From contig NZ_SCMK01000003.1 in the NCBI RefSeq assembly GCF_005503355.1, forward strand, positions 240,536 through 304,535: a DNA stretch of 64,000 nucleotides, written 5' to 3'. Each line of letters begins with the position of its first letter. The first letter of the stretch is position 1. A program made the position numbers and the translations under genes. Below the pieces are notes generated by a model that made no database searches, had not been told where the DNA came from, and was given only the letters and a program-made list of their open reading frames with translations. The DNA comes from Sphingomonas sp. 1F27F7B. GTDB taxonomy: Bacteria > Pseudomonadota > Alphaproteobacteria > Sphingomonadales > Sphingomonadaceae. Below are positions 7,859-17,736 of this stretch, one piece after another.

Positions 7859-8833
7859 TCACTCCGCCGCGTGCTGGACCGCCGTCTCGAAGTCCGCCTC
7901 GGCCAGGAAGCGCTCGGCATCGAGCGCAGCCATGCAGCCGGTACCCGCGGCGGTGACTGCCTGGCGATACTGCTTGTCCATCACGTCGCCACAGGCGAAC
8001 ACGCCCGGCACGCTGGTCTTGGTCGTGCCGGTCTCGACCGTGATATAGCCGTCGTCGTCAAGGTCGATATGGCCGCGGAACAGCTCGGTCGCCGGATGGT
8101 GGCCGATCGCGACGAAGCCGCCATCGACGTCGATCTGCGAAAGTTCGCCGGTCAGCATGTCCTTGAGCTCGATCGCCACCAGGCCCTCGGGCTGGCCGCC
8201 GCCGATGAACCGCTCGACCTTCTTGTTCCAGAGGACGTTGATCCGCTCGTTGGCGAACAGGCGCTGCTGCAGGATCTTCTCGGCCCGGAACGAATCGCGG
8301 CGGTGGATCACGGTCACGTCATGGCTGTGATTGGTGAGGTAGAGCGCCTCTTCCACCGCGGTATTGCCGCCGCCGATCACTGCGACCTTCTTGCCGCGGA
8401 AGAAGAAGCCGTCGCAAGTCGCGCAGGCACTGACGCCCTTGCCCTGGAGCAGCCGCTCCGAATCGAGGCCGAGCCACTTCGCCTGGGCGCCGGTGGCGAT
8501 CACCAGCACGTCGCCGAGATAGACGGTGCCGCTGTCGCCCACCATGCGGAAGGGGCGCTGCGAGACGTCGACTTCGACGATCGTGTCCCACATCATCTGC
8601 GCGCCGACATGCTCGGCCTGGGCCTGCATCTCCTGCATCAGCCACGGGCCCTGGATCACGTCGCGGAAACCGGGATAATTCTCGACGTCGGTGGTGGTCA
8701 TCAGCTGGCCGCCCGGCTGGATGCCCTGCACCACGATCGGCGCCAGGCCGGCGCGCGCGCCATAGATGGCGGCGGTCAGGCCGGCGGGGCCGGAACCGAG
8801 GATCAGCATGCGAGTCGAATGGGTGGCGGTCAT
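7859..8833 (-). CDS. trxB: Thioredoxin-disulfide reductase
   Basis: 324 aa from the second of two adjacent ATGs (8836 and 8833), which has the better spacing to GGAAG. FAD-binding GSGPAGLTAAIYGARAG lies at the N terminus, the redox-active pair is in ACATCDGFFF (about residues 136-141), the NADPH-binding motif is VIGGGNTAVEEALYL, and the FAD-closing motif is GVFACGDVMDKQYRQA. It reduces thioredoxin with NADPH in the cytoplasm. It is separated from the SOS-controlled beta-helix gene by a divergent 260-bp region. Confidence 0.95.
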   Translation of the reverse strand: MTATHSTRMLILGSGPAGLTAAIYGARAGLAPIVVQGIQPGGQLMTTTDVENYPGFRDVIQGPWLMQEMQAQAEHVGAQMMWDTIVEVDVSQRPFRMVGDSGTVYLGDVLVIATGAQAKWLGLDSERLLQGKGVSACATCDGFFFRGKKVAVIGGGNTAVEEALYLTNHSHDVTVIHRRDSFRAEKILQQRLFANERINVLWNKKVERFIGGGQPEGLVAIELKDMLTGELSQIDVDGGFVAIGHHPATELFRGHIDLDDDGYITVETGTTKTSVPGVFACGDVMDKQYRQAVTAAGTGCMAALDAERFLAEADFETAVQHAAE

Positions 8834-9015
8834 CATGGCTTCCGAATTGGCTGAGCCCCGCATCTAGGGGCTCGGCAAGGGTCGAGGCAACATGGGTAGT
8901 GGCGCAAGGCGCGCAATGGCTGTGGACAACAGCTTTGGCTCGGCAGGTGAAAGCCCCGCTAGCCGCCCGCCACCGCGATCGATCCGATCCCCCCGCACGA
9001 AGCGCGAGATTTCGC

Positions 9016-9051
9016 TTGCGATGTAGGATTTCGATTGTTCTATATTTGTTC
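9016..9051 (+). promoter_or_regulatory. SOS-box promoter of beta-helix gene 2
   Basis: TTGCGA (9016-9021), 17-bp spacer, TCTATA (9039-9044), with the direct repeat GTTCTATATTTGTTC (9037-9051) lying over the -10. GTTC-N7-GTTC is the LexA-binding form of Alphaproteobacteria. The start codon is 45 bp downstream. The same 36-bp arrangement precedes the gene that ends at 1302, with 29 of 36 bases identical and the same phase between -35, -10 and box. Confidence 0.75.
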
Positions 9052-9096
9052 TCGATGGCCGTTGAGAACCGAAATCATCGAAGGATCAGATTTTCC

Positions 9097-10638
9097 ATGA
9101 CGGACACCCTCAGCTTCCCCACCATCGCGGACCTCGCTGCGGCCTCGACCGCCGGCCTTTCGGACGGGCAGACCGCGAATGTCAGCGAACTCAAGCGGGG
9201 CGGCAGCTTCCGCTTCGAAGCGGGATCGAGCGCAACCACGAACGGCGGCACCGTCTTCGCGGCGTCGGGCGGCGGCCGCTGGCTGCGCGTCAATCCCCTG
9301 CCCCTGAATGTCCAGTGGTTCGGCGCCGTCGGCGACGGTATTGTCGACGATCATGCCGCCTTCATCGCCGCGCATGATGCGCTCCTTCCCGAAGGCGGGA
9401 CGATCCTGGTGCCGAAGGGCTATTACCGGCTCTCGGCGACGGTCAACCAGCATTGTCCGATCATCTGGCAGGGCGAGGGCAACAGCGCCGCCTATGCCAA
9501 CCGGACGATCGGCAGCTTCACCATGAATGCGCAAGGATCAGTGCTGCTGATCGATTCCGGGGTGCAGGCCTTCATCATCAATGCTTCCAATACCGACGGT
9601 ACCGGGACGGCACCCGACGGCACCTATCCGAACGGTGCCGGCTCGGCCCTGCGCGATCTCTACATCCGCTCCAATGGCGGCGGGTCGGCCGTCGATGGCA
9701 TCTGGATGCGCGCAACCGCCGCGCTCGAGAATGTGACGATCCGCGGCTTCACGGGCCGCGGCCTGCGTATCGAGGCTTCGGTTAGCGCCAGCAATCCGGT
9801 GAAGGGCAATGCGAACCTGTGGACGCTGACCAATGTCGATCTGATCGGCAATGGCAGCCACGGCCTGCACGTGAAGAGCAACGATGCCAATGCCGGCATA
9901 GCCACGCGGGTCAACAGCACTGCCAATGGCGGCTGGGGCGTTCTCGACGAGAGCCTGATCGGCAATACCTATGTCGCCTGTCACCAGGCCGGCAACACGC
10001 TCGGTGCGATCAAGACGATCGACACGGCGCCCAACACCGTGATCGGCGGCTATATCGAGATCGGCGCCGCCGGCGACAATGCCGATTTCGGCAACGGCAC
10101 TACCGTGATCGGCGACCTGGCGGGCCAGAGCACCTCTTCCGCCGCAAGCAGCCGCGCCTTCGTGATGACGGCCGGCCTATCGGTGGCGGCGCCCTATCGC
10201 CATCTCAATCGCCGTGCCTCGCCCGGCGTGCTCGGCGTGATCGGCTCGCTGCAGCCCAATTACGGAGCGATCGGCTGGGGTTCGAGCAACGACGTAATCG
10301 GCGCGAACAACCAGGCCGACTGGCAGATCCAGTACAACACCACTTCGAAATGGTGGGACTTCCAGTATCAGGGCGGCGGCAATGCCTTCACCGTGATGCG
10401 TTTCCCGACGGGCTCGACGCTGGCGAACCCGCGCAAGTTCGCAGCCGATTTCCCCAATGGCCATTTCCTCGCCGGCCTGTTCCGCGGTGCCGGCTCGGCA
10501 GCGCCGACCACCGGTGCGTGGCTGCAGGGCGACGTCATCGAGAACAGCGTGCCGGCTGCGGGCGGCAATGCGGGGTGGATTTGCACCACGGCGGGGTCGC
10601 CCGGCACCTGGAAGGCGTTCGGAACGATCGCGGCCTGA
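9097..10638 (+). CDS. Tailspike-like pectate-lyase-fold (right-handed beta-helix) protein 2
   Basis: 513 aa from the ATG at 9097 (AAGGA at about 9080-9084); earlier in-frame starts cross the promoter. No signal peptide. The N-terminal ~75 residues (FPTIADLAAASTAGLSDGQT, GGSFRFEAGSSATTNGGTVF) resemble the entry domain that precedes phage tailspike lyases. Then comes the pectate_lyase_3 signature: VQWFGAVGDGIVDDHAAF, then GGTILVPKGYYRLS (about residues 75-120), followed by beta-helix rungs to about residue 320 and a Gly/Asn/Ser-rich C-terminal domain ending in GNAGWICTTAGSPGTWK, a motif common at the ends of tail fibres. Size matches the protein at 1302. No phage gene is adjacent. A hairpin with T-run follows. 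Confidence 0.78.
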   Translation: MTDTLSFPTIADLAAASTAGLSDGQTANVSELKRGGSFRFEAGSSATTNGGTVFAASGGGRWLRVNPLPLNVQWFGAVGDGIVDDHAAFIAAHDALLPEGGTILVPKGYYRLSATVNQHCPIIWQGEGNSAAYANRTIGSFTMNAQGSVLLIDSGVQAFIINASNTDGTGTAPDGTYPNGAGSALRDLYIRSNGGGSAVDGIWMRATAALENVTIRGFTGRGLRIEASVSASNPVKGNANLWTLTNVDLIGNGSHGLHVKSNDANAGIATRVNSTANGGWGVLDESLIGNTYVACHQAGNTLGAIKTIDTAPNTVIGGYIEIGAAGDNADFGNGTTVIGDLAGQSTSSAASSRAFVMTAGLSVAAPYRHLNRRASPGVLGVIGSLQPNYGAIGWGSSNDVIGANNQADWQIQYNTTSKWWDFQYQGGGNAFTVMRFPTGSTLANPRKFAADFPNGHFLAGLFRGAGSAAPTTGAWLQGDVIENSVPAAGGNAGWICTTAGSPGTWKAFGTIAA

Positions 10639-10657
10639 AACGGGCGCGCGGTTCCGC

Positions 10658-10683
10658 GGGAGGGGCTTCGGCCCCTCCCCTTT
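10658..10683 (+). terminator. Rho-independent terminator after beta-helix gene 2
   Basis: GGGAGGGGC-TTCG-GCCCCTCCC stem of 9 bp with a UUCG tetraloop, followed by CTTT, 20 bp after the stop codon. Confidence 0.8.
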
Positions 10684-10707
10684 CCGGGGACAATGCAATG
10701 TCGAAAA

Positions 10708-10784
10708 TGGTAGCGGAGGAGGGACTTGAACCCCCGACACGCGGATTATGATTCCGCTGCTCTAACCAGCTGAGCTACTCCGCC
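10708..10784 (-). tRNA. tRNA with CAU anticodon, probably elongator Met
   Basis: 77 nt with encoded CCA. Acceptor GGCGGAG pairs with CTCCGCT (G1-U72 wobble), D-stem GCTC, anticodon stem GCGGA/TCCGC around loop ATCATAA, and T-arm GGGGG-TTCAAGT-CCCTC. The CAU anticodon would fit initiator Met, elongator Met or lysidine-modified Ile. It lacks the initiator GGG/CCC anticodon-stem pairs. Elongator Met is favoured, but Ile2 cannot be excluded. Confidence 0.9.
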
Positions 10785-10823
10785 CCGAAGCGAGGGGCCC
10801 AATAGGTCCGGCGTCGCTCCAGG

Positions 10824-11348
10824 TCAAGCGAACATGTGACGGGAATGCGCTTCCCATGGGCCGCCGCGATAATGCCAGCTCGCCAGCCCCGCGATTTCCA
10901 CTTCCCGGGCCGAGAAATCGCGCGACAACGCGGCCAGCACCGCCTTGGCCAGCACCGGGCGAACCTTGTTCTGGATGGTGACGTGCGGACGCCAGCGGCC
11001 GGCATCCTGGGGCGTGAGCAGTCCGGTGAACGCATCGACCAGCCCCTCGCGAATCGCCACCAGCTCGGGAGCCTCGATTCGATAGGCGACGCCACCGCCC
11101 AGCGACATCAGCCCCGTCACCTTCGCGCGCGGCGCACGCACGCCGCGCGTCTCCACCGCGAGCCGGTGCTTGAGCTCCTCCGCCACCGAAGGCGGCAATT
11201 GGTGGAACAGCGTCAGATGCGCATCCAGCATGTTCCGCTCGGGCGGATAATGCTCGCGGCGCAGCGCGTTGAACCAGGCCTGGTCCTGGCGCCCGAGCAG
11301 CGCCGTGACGATCAGTGGCGCGGGCAGAGGCGCGGAGCGATCGGTCAG
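10824..11348 (-). CDS. 2'-5' RNA ligase family (2H phosphoesterase) protein
   Basis: Two H-x-T-x motifs, HLTLF and HVTIQ, separated by about 80 residues, define the 2H phosphoesterase superfamily. An ATG at 11231 gives 135 aa but omits an in-frame family-like N terminus ([20 protein letters not shown]) that is open up to the kup stop. No ATG, GTG or TTG is available there. A CTG at 11346-11348 overlaps the kup TGA as CTGA, with AGGTGG just upstream, and would give 174 aa, the usual family length. I therefore extend the gene to 11348. Its likely role is RNA 2',3'-cyclic phosphate or nucleotide phosphodiester chemistry. Confidence 0.75.
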   Translation of the reverse strand: MTDRSAPLPAPLIVTALLGRQDQAWFNALRREHYPPERNMLDAHLTLFHQLPPSVAEELKHRLAVETRGVRAPRAKVTGLMSLGGGVAYRIEAPELVAIREGLVDAFTGLLTPQDAGRWRPHVTIQNKVRPVLAKAVLAALSRDFSAREVEIAGLASWHYRGGPWEAHSRHMFA

Positions 11349-13279
11349 ATTTCCACCTGGCTGCCCAGCTCGACCACACGATTGGTGGGCAGGCGGAAAA
11401 ACTCCATCGCGCTCTCGGCGTTGCGCAGCATCCAGGCGAACAGCTTCTCGCGCCAGATCATCATCCCGGGCCGCGCCGAAGGCAGCAGCGTCTGGCGCGC
11501 CAGGAAGAAGCTGGTCTCCATCATCTTGAACTCGGCACCACAGGCGTTGACCGATTTGAGCGCCGCGGGAACGTCGGCCTCCTGCATGAAGCCATAGGCC
11601 AGGATCATGCGGTGGAAGCCCTTGCCCAGGTCCTCGATCATCATCCGATTCTCGTCGGAGACATAGGGCACGTCCTTGATCTTCACGGTGAGCAGGATCA
11701 CTCGGTCGTGCAGCACCTTGTTGTGCTTGAGATTGTGCAGCAGCGCATGCGGCACGCCCTCCGGGGTCGAGGTCATGAACACGGCAGTACCGGGCACGCG
11801 CGTGGCCGTGGTCGCCGCGGAAGTGATGAAGATCTTGATCGGCATCGCGCTCTCGCGGAGGCGATTGATCATGAGCTGGCGGCCCTTCGACCAGGTCGTC
11901 AGCAGCGTGAAGACCACGAAGCCGACGAACAGCGGGAACCAGCCGCCGTCAGGCACCTTGGTCAGGTTCGCAGTGAAATAGGCCAGGTCGACGGTGAAGA
12001 AGACCGCGAGCAGCGGGATCGCATAGCGCTTCTTCCACTTCCACAGCCCGAACAGGACGACGGCGAGCAGGCAATTGTCGATGAACATCGCGCCGGTGAC
12101 GGCGATGCCATAGGCCGCAGTGAGGTTCGACGAGGTCTGGAACACCAGCACCAGCAGGATCACCATGATCATCAGCGCCCAGTTGATGAGCGGGATGTAG
12201 ATCTGGCCGGCGGTGGAGGCGCTGGTGTGCTCGATGCGCAGGCGCGGCACGAAGCCGAGCTGGATCGCCTGCTGCGTGACCGAGAAGGCACCCGAGATCA
12301 CTGCCTGCGAGGCAATGACGGCGGCCATGGTCGCCAGGATGACGAGCGGGAACTGCAGCACTTCGGGAGCGAGCATGTAAAAGGGATTGCGCAGCGCCGC
12401 ATGGCCCTCGCGCATCAGCAGCGCGCCCTGCCCCATATAGTTGAGGATCAGTGCCGGCAGGACGAACCACAGCCAGGAGATGCGGATCGGCTTGCGGCCG
12501 AAATGGCCCATATCGGCATAGAGCGCCTCGGCACCGGTCACCGCCAGCACGACCGAACCGAGCGCCAGGAAGGCCCGCACCGGATCCTCGGCGAAGAACA
12601 GGAAGGCATGGTGGGGCAGCAGCGCGTTGAGGATCGTCGGCGTCTGGACCAGGCTCAGCGTGCCGAGCGTCGCGATCGTCAGGAAATAGAGGAGCATGAT
12701 CGGCCCGAACAGGGTGCCGACCCGCGAAGTCCCGGTCCGCTGGATCGAGAAGAGCAGCACCAGGATCACCACCGCGATCGGCAGCACCAACCTGCCGAAT
12801 CCCGGCGCGGCGACGGCGAGCCCTTCCACCGCCGAGAGCACCGACACCGCCGGCGTGATCATCGAATCGCCGTAGAAGAGCGCGGTGGCGAACACGCCGA
12901 GCAGCACGATCCCCTGCGTCCAGCGCTTGGGATTGCCACTGCTGCGCGAAATCAGCGCCAGCAGCGCCAGGCTGCCGCCCTCGCCCTTGTTGTCGGCCCG
13001 CATGATGATCGTGACGTACTTCAGCGTCACCACCACCATCATCGACCAGAACATCAGGCTGATCACACCCATGATATGGAGCGTATCGAGCGCGAGCTTG
13101 TGATGCCCGTCAAAGGTCTCGCGAAACGCATAGAGCGGGCTGGTGCCGATATCGCCGAAGACGATGCCGATCGCGCCGATCGCCAGCTTCCATGTCGCAT
13201 CATGGCTGTGCGCATGCGCGACGGGCGCGTCGATCTGGGCCGGAGCCGACTCGGCGGCTCCCTCGGAAGGGGTGTTCAC
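11345..13279 (-). CDS. kup: Kup-type potassium uptake transporter
   Basis: 644 aa, the standard length. The N terminus has the family signature [19 protein letters not shown] (about residues 38-56), followed by about 12 hydrophobic helices (including [14 protein letters not shown] and [20 protein letters not shown]) and a ~170-residue cytoplasmic C-terminal domain. It imports K+ with protons across the inner membrane. The stop overlaps the putative CTG start of the 2H phosphoesterase gene, suggesting a two-gene transcript. Confidence 0.95.
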   Translation of the reverse strand: MNTPSEGAAESAPAQIDAPVAHAHSHDATWKLAIGAIGIVFGDIGTSPLYAFRETFDGHHKLALDTLHIMGVISLMFWSMMVVVTLKYVTIIMRADNKGEGGSLALLALISRSSGNPKRWTQGIVLLGVFATALFYGDSMITPAVSVLSAVEGLAVAAPGFGRLVLPIAVVILVLLFSIQRTGTSRVGTLFGPIMLLYFLTIATLGTLSLVQTPTILNALLPHHAFLFFAEDPVRAFLALGSVVLAVTGAEALYADMGHFGRKPIRISWLWFVLPALILNYMGQGALLMREGHAALRNPFYMLAPEVLQFPLVILATMAAVIASQAVISGAFSVTQQAIQLGFVPRLRIEHTSASTAGQIYIPLINWALMIMVILLVLVFQTSSNLTAAYGIAVTGAMFIDNCLLAVVLFGLWKWKKRYAIPLLAVFFTVDLAYFTANLTKVPDGGWFPLFVGFVVFTLLTTWSKGRQLMINRLRESAMPIKIFITSAATTATRVPGTAVFMTSTPEGVPHALLHNLKHNKVLHDRVILLTVKIKDVPYVSDENRMMIEDLGKGFHRMILAYGFMQEADVPAALKSVNACGAEFKMMETSFFLARQTLLPSARPGMMIWREKLFAWMLRNAESAMEFFRLPTNRVVELGSQVEI

Positions 13280-13599
13280 GGGCGCGGGTGTCGCGTCAGA
13301 GAGGAAACGGACCTGGTCATGCGACCTGCGTTCTCGATCTTCAAAGTGCGCGGGCCGTTAGCACGCGCAGCAAGGCCAATCAACGAATGTCGTTACGCAG
13401 GGGCCCACACGCAAGGGGAGGAGGCCTCTGTTCCACACCGGCAAGCCGCCGGCCGGCAGTGCGGCCCAAAGCGGTTCGTCGCACCGCGCACTCGGACCAC
13501 CCGCTCGACCATGGGCCCTTCCAGGCGCGTTCATCTGGCAGACAGGTGGACCTGAACACGCAAGACCCGCTGGGGGGAATAGTTTCGAGGAGACGCTCT
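13280..13599. other. Divergent intergenic region between kup and the OmpA-domain gene
   Basis: 320 bp with no supported gene. It must hold the kup promoter on minus and the promoter of the gene at 13600 on plus. No clear sigma-70 boxes, riboswitch or operator were recognised. Confidence 0.4.
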
Positions 13600-14484
13600 G
13601 TGCGTAACATTTCCAATAAGTCGGGCGTTCGCGTCCTGGTCGCCATGCTGGCCATCTCCGCGTCGGGCAGCGCGTGGGCGCAGGACCAGAGTTCGCAGGA
13701 TCCCCGCATCGTCGTGAACGGTGTCCCCGCATCGCCGTCCGCGATGACGCCGGGGCCCGAGATCAAGGGCGTGATCACTGCGCGCCATGGCGACAGGATG
13801 AAGGTCACCACCGCCGATGGCAGCAGCACGGTCATCGCCATCACCGATGCGACGCGGATCAAGACCGGCGGCGGCCTGCTCGGCGGCAATCAGAGGCTGG
13901 CCGCGAGCTCGCTGCTCAACGGGCTGCCGGTGGTCGTCAAGACGCTGCAATCGGGCGACGGCTATTCGGGCGGCGAGCTGGTGGCGAGCCAGATCAGCCT
14001 CAAGAAGGGCGATCTGCGCACCGCGACAATGATCCATAGCGGCACCGCCCAGGGCTTCGAGGAGCAGGCCGCGGCGACCGAGGCACTGCGCGGCCGCATG
14101 GGCGATATCGACAAGTACAACATCAAGAGCACCACCAACGTGCATTTCGATGTCGGCAGGTCGGACCTGTCCGCCGAGGACAAGGCCAATCTCTGCGCCA
14201 CGGCAACCTCGGCCCAGGGACAGGAGAACGCCCTGATGCTGGTGGTCGGCTATACCGATTCGACCGGCAGCGACGACTTGAATCAGGAGCTTAGCGAAAA
14301 GCGCGCCGCGCGGGTCATCAACTATCTGCAACAGGCCTGCGGCTGGAAGCCCTATCGCATGCTGACCCCTACGGGCATGGCGAAGGCGGATCCGCTGGCG
14401 AGCAACGACACGGCCGAAGGCAAGGCGCAGAATCGCCGCGTCGCGGTGAACATTCTGGTCAGCAAGAGCGTCGACGGTCTGTGA
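13600..14484 (+). CDS. OmpA-family outer membrane/periplasmic protein
   Basis: 294 aa from a GTG with GAGGAGA 6 nt upstream. Signal peptide about 1-27 (VRVLVAMLAISASGSAWA, then QDQ). A middle domain (about 45-150) of beta strands with GVITARHGDRMKVTTADGS resembles periplasmic DUF5666-like folds. The C-terminal OmpA domain (about 165-290) has the peptidoglycan-binding pattern NVHFDVGRSDLSAEDK, VVGYTDSTGSDDLNQELSEKR and QNRRVAVNI. It probably anchors the envelope to peptidoglycan; no porin barrel is evident. A strong hairpin follows. Confidence 0.85.
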   Translation: MRNISNKSGVRVLVAMLAISASGSAWAQDQSSQDPRIVVNGVPASPSAMTPGPEIKGVITARHGDRMKVTTADGSSTVIAITDATRIKTGGGLLGGNQRLAASSLLNGLPVVVKTLQSGDGYSGGELVASQISLKKGDLRTATMIHSGTAQGFEEQAAATEALRGRMGDIDKYNIKSTTNVHFDVGRSDLSAEDKANLCATATSAQGQENALMLVVGYTDSTGSDDLNQELSEKRAARVINYLQQACGWKPYRMLTPTGMAKADPLASNDTAEGKAQNRRVAVNILVSKSVDGL

Positions 14485-14493
14485 GTCGAACGA

Positions 14494-14522
14494 TGCCGGG
14501 AGCGGCCAGCCCGCTCCCGGCA
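14494..14522 (+). terminator. Terminator hairpin after the OmpA-domain gene
   Basis: TGCCGGGAGCGG / CCGCTCCCGGCA perfect 12-bp stem with a 5-nt loop, 10 bp after the stop codon; no long T-run follows. Confidence 0.65.
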
Positions 14523-14549
14523 CCATGTCGCGGGCGCGGCACCGGCCCC

Positions 14550-14766
14550 AGGTTGAGGACTCAAACAAGCATCTGATTTTACTGCGCCATCCCTGCGTTC
14601 TCTTTCGTCATCCCCGCGCAGGCGGGGATCCAGAGCCAGGTGCGGAACGGGTGTGGCGGGCCCTGTCCTCTCCGGATGGCGTTCGCGCGGTGGCGCCGAT
14701 ATCCCACATTAACCCTGGATCCCCGCCTGCGCGGGGATGACGGAAACGAATATGAGTCCCCAACCT
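14550..14766. repeat. Palindromic MITE-like repeat, copy A (217 bp)
   Basis: Ends are inverted: AGGTTGAGGACTCA (14550-14563) and TGAGTCCCCAACCT (14753-14766). Inside each end is a strong palindrome, GTCATCCCCGCGCAGGCGGG with flanks, in opposite orientations (about 14609-14635 and 14714-14740). The core shares GGGATATCGGCGCC and CTCCGGA with the copies near 3102 and 24011. No coding capacity. The right end touches the stop codon of the Lrp-family gene. Confidence 0.8.
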
Positions 14767-15235
14767 AGCGCCCGCCTCCGAACAGCGCGTCCGCCTCGCT
14801 CCGTGTCGGCACGGCGCGCAGCACGAAGCTGGAGTTGATCGTCACCACGCCGGGCAGGCGCCCCAGATGCTCGCGGTGGAGCCGCTCGTAATCGTCCAGG
14901 TCGCGTGCCAGGACCTTCAACCGATAGTCCTGCCCGCCCGAGACCAGCGCGCACTCCACCACGCCGTCGATCTGCGCCACTGCCGCTTCGAACCGGGCGA
15001 GGTCCTCCTCCACCTGCGTTCCCAGCGTGATGTCGACCAGCGCGGTGATCCGGAAACCGAGCCGCCGGTGCCCGAGTCGCGCGCCATAGCCCTGGACATG
15101 GCCGGACGCCTCCAGCGCCTGGATCCGGCGCGTGCAGGCCGATTGCGAAAGCCCCACCTGCGCGGCGATGGCACTCACCGGCGCGCGCGCATCCGCGGCC
15201 AGAGCCTTGAGGATAGCTGCGTCAATCCTGTCCAT
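14765..15235 (-). CDS. Lrp/AsnC family transcriptional regulator
   Basis: 156 aa, typical length. N-terminal helix-turn-helix (about residues 3-60: MDRIDAAILKALAADAR, then GLSQSACTRRIQALEASG) and a C-terminal RAM/AsnC ligand domain with VDITLG, VVECALVSGGQDYRLKV and LPGVVTINSSFVL. It is divergent from alanine dehydrogenase, so it most likely senses an amino acid (alanine or a branched-chain residue) and controls ald. The TAG stop is formed at the boundary of repeat copy A, so the last residues (GGGR) and stop abut the repeat. Confidence 0.92.
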   Translation of the reverse strand: MDRIDAAILKALAADARAPVSAIAAQVGLSQSACTRRIQALEASGHVQGYGARLGHRRLGFRITALVDITLGTQVEEDLARFEAAVAQIDGVVECALVSGGQDYRLKVLARDLDDYERLHREHLGRLPGVVTINSSFVLRAVPTRSEADALFGGGR

Positions 15236-15307
15236 CCTGCATGGATAGCCGGTTTCTATCCCGGTTACACGGATTTCATGCATTCGGCCGCGACCCTTGT
15301 CATATCT

Positions 15308-15336
15308 TTGCAGGGATTCGCCGACGGCCATGCTAT
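15308..15336 (+). promoter_or_regulatory. Candidate promoter of ald
   Basis: TTGCAG and TGCTAT separated by 17 bp, about 40 bp before the ald ATG at 15374, in the 138-bp divergent region shared with the Lrp-family gene. Read by eye only; no defined Lrp operator was identified. Confidence 0.4.
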
Positions 15337-15373
15337 ATTCTCCGGGCCAATCGCATTCCACGGAGAGGTTCCC

Positions 15374-16480
<1,107 letters not shown>

Positions 16481-16488
16481 TGGGATCG

Positions 16489-16521
16489 CGTGCCGGGAAA
16501 CGACGATCGTTTCCCGGCACG
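16489..16521. terminator. Bidirectional terminator hairpin between ald and the GNAT gene
   Basis: Perfect 15-bp stem (CGTGCCGGGAAACGA and complement) with a 3-nt loop, placed between convergent stops. Confidence 0.75.
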
Positions 16522-16523
16522 TC

Positions 16524-17030
16524 TCATTCGGGCCGGAGATCCTGGCCGGGATCGAATTGCTTGGCGTAGAGGATGGTCGTGAAGCCGCTGTCCCATTCCT
16601 CGTCGGGATAGCGCGCCTGCTCGACATAGCCGCGACCGAGATAGAATGCCTGGCTGGCGAGGTTGAAGCTGTCCGTCTCCAGGCGTGCCGCCGCGAAGCC
16701 TTGCGCGGCCATCGCCTGCTCGGCGCAATCCATGAGGAGCGTGCCGACTCCCCATCGCCGGCAATCGCCATGGACATGCAGTCCCTCGACGAAATCGCCC
16801 AGCCAGTGCACGAAGCCGGCGACGACATCCCCGACTTCCGCGACCCGGAACGCGTCGAGGCTGGTCTCGACATATCGAGCACCGCGATTCTCCGCCCGAT
16901 AGCGCTCCGCCGCGGCGGGAAGCAGCGCCGGTAACCAGGTGTTCTCGAAGCTGTTCTGCAGAATGGCCTCGAGGCGCGGCGCATCGCCGGCATGGGCACG
17001 ACGAATCCGCATGGGCTGCTCGATCTTCAT
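16524..17030 (-). CDS. GNAT family N-acetyltransferase
   Basis: 168 aa; the ATG for MRIRRAHAGD six codons in may be the real start. A GNAT fold with the acetyl-CoA pyrophosphate loop RRWGVGTLLMDCAEQ (about residues 92-106) and a C-terminal LETDSFNLASQAFYLGRGY strand-helix-strand typical of the RimI/small-molecule branch. The acceptor is unknown. It converges with ald and lies 46 bp beyond the end of the ccm operon, on the same strand. Confidence 0.85.
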   Translation of the reverse strand: MKIEQPMRIRRAHAGDAPRLEAILQNSFENTWLPALLPAAAERYRAENRGARYVETSLDAFRVAEVGDVVAGFVHWLGDFVEGLHVHGDCRRWGVGTLLMDCAEQAMAAQGFAAARLETDSFNLASQAFYLGRGYVEQARYPDEEWDSGFTTILYAKQFDPGQDLRPE

Positions 17031-17076
17031 GCGGACCAGCTAGCGCGGTCCGGCACCGGGATCGAGTTCGATATTC

Positions 17077-17736
17077 TCAGCGCCGTGGAGCGCCTTCCCG
17101 CCGCGCTTGCTCCTGATCCTGCAGGAACATCTCCAGCGCGAGCAGCCGCGCCACCAGCGCGGGACGATAACTCGCCTTGTCCGGCGCCAGCGCCACTGCC
17201 TTCTCCCACCAGGGCCTGGCTTCGGCAAAGCGGTTCGCCCGAACCAGCGCCAGCCCATAGAAGAAGGGCGGCCCCGGATGCTGTGGGCTCAGCGCCGACG
17301 CCTTGCCGAAGGCGAATTGCGCGGCCGGCGATATCTGGTTGCCGTCATATTCGGCCAGCGCCAGGCCGAAGCCAGTCCACAGCGCAGCATCCTCAGGCAC
17401 TTGCCGCACAGCGCCCTGCCACACCTTCACCGCCCGCTCCCGGTCGCCCTGGCGGAGCATGCCATCGGCCAGATTGCCGTAGCTCCAGGCATAGGTGCCA
17501 TATTTGCCGAACATCGCATCGCGCAGATCGATCAGGCCCTGATCGACCTGGACCTGCTGCCCGCCCGGTACGACGGGATGTCCGGGAAGACCGGGGCTGC
17601 CTTGCCAGGCATAGCCCGCCGCACCCAGCATGATCGCAGTGGCCGGTACGGTCCACAGCTTGCGCGGATAGCGCATCAGCGCGAGCGCCAGCACCGCGAG
17701 GAGCGCGATCAGGGCGAGCGTCAGCCAGCCCATCAC
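17077..17736 (-). CDS. ccmI: Cytochrome c biogenesis TPR protein (CcmI/NrfG-like)
   Basis: 219 aa. Two N-terminal membrane segments (about 4-20 and 30-47) followed by a periplasmic tetratricopeptide region (AYGNLADGMLRQGDRERAVK-type helices, then ALWTGFGLALAEYDG and FFYGLALVRANRFAEARPWW). In alphaproteobacteria CcmI presents apocytochrome c to the CcmF/CcmH heme lyase. Start and ccmH stop overlap (ATGA). It ends the ccmCDEFGHI operon. It is shorter than classical CcmI (about 400 aa), more like the fused TPR half, so the symbol is by position. Confidence 0.8.
   Translation of the reverse strand: MMGWLTLALIALLAVLALALMRYPRKLWTVPATAIMLGAAGYAWQGSPGLPGHPVVPGGQQVQVDQGLIDLRDAMFGKYGTYAWSYGNLADGMLRQGDRERAVKVWQGAVRQVPEDAALWTGFGLALAEYDGNQISPAAQFAFGKASALSPQHPGPPFFYGLALVRANRFAEARPWWEKAVALAPDKASYRPALVARLLALEMFLQDQEQARREGAPRR

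Noticed and set aside
1302..10638. A prophage carrying the two beta-helix genes
   Set aside because: No capsid, tail, terminase, lysis or integrase gene lies between or beside them; the genes between are metabolic.
11315..13555. 746-codon open frame on plus opposite kup
   Set aside because: Antisense to a certain gene; the His/Arg/Gln-rich sequence is the usual product of reading high-GC coding DNA in the opposite frame.
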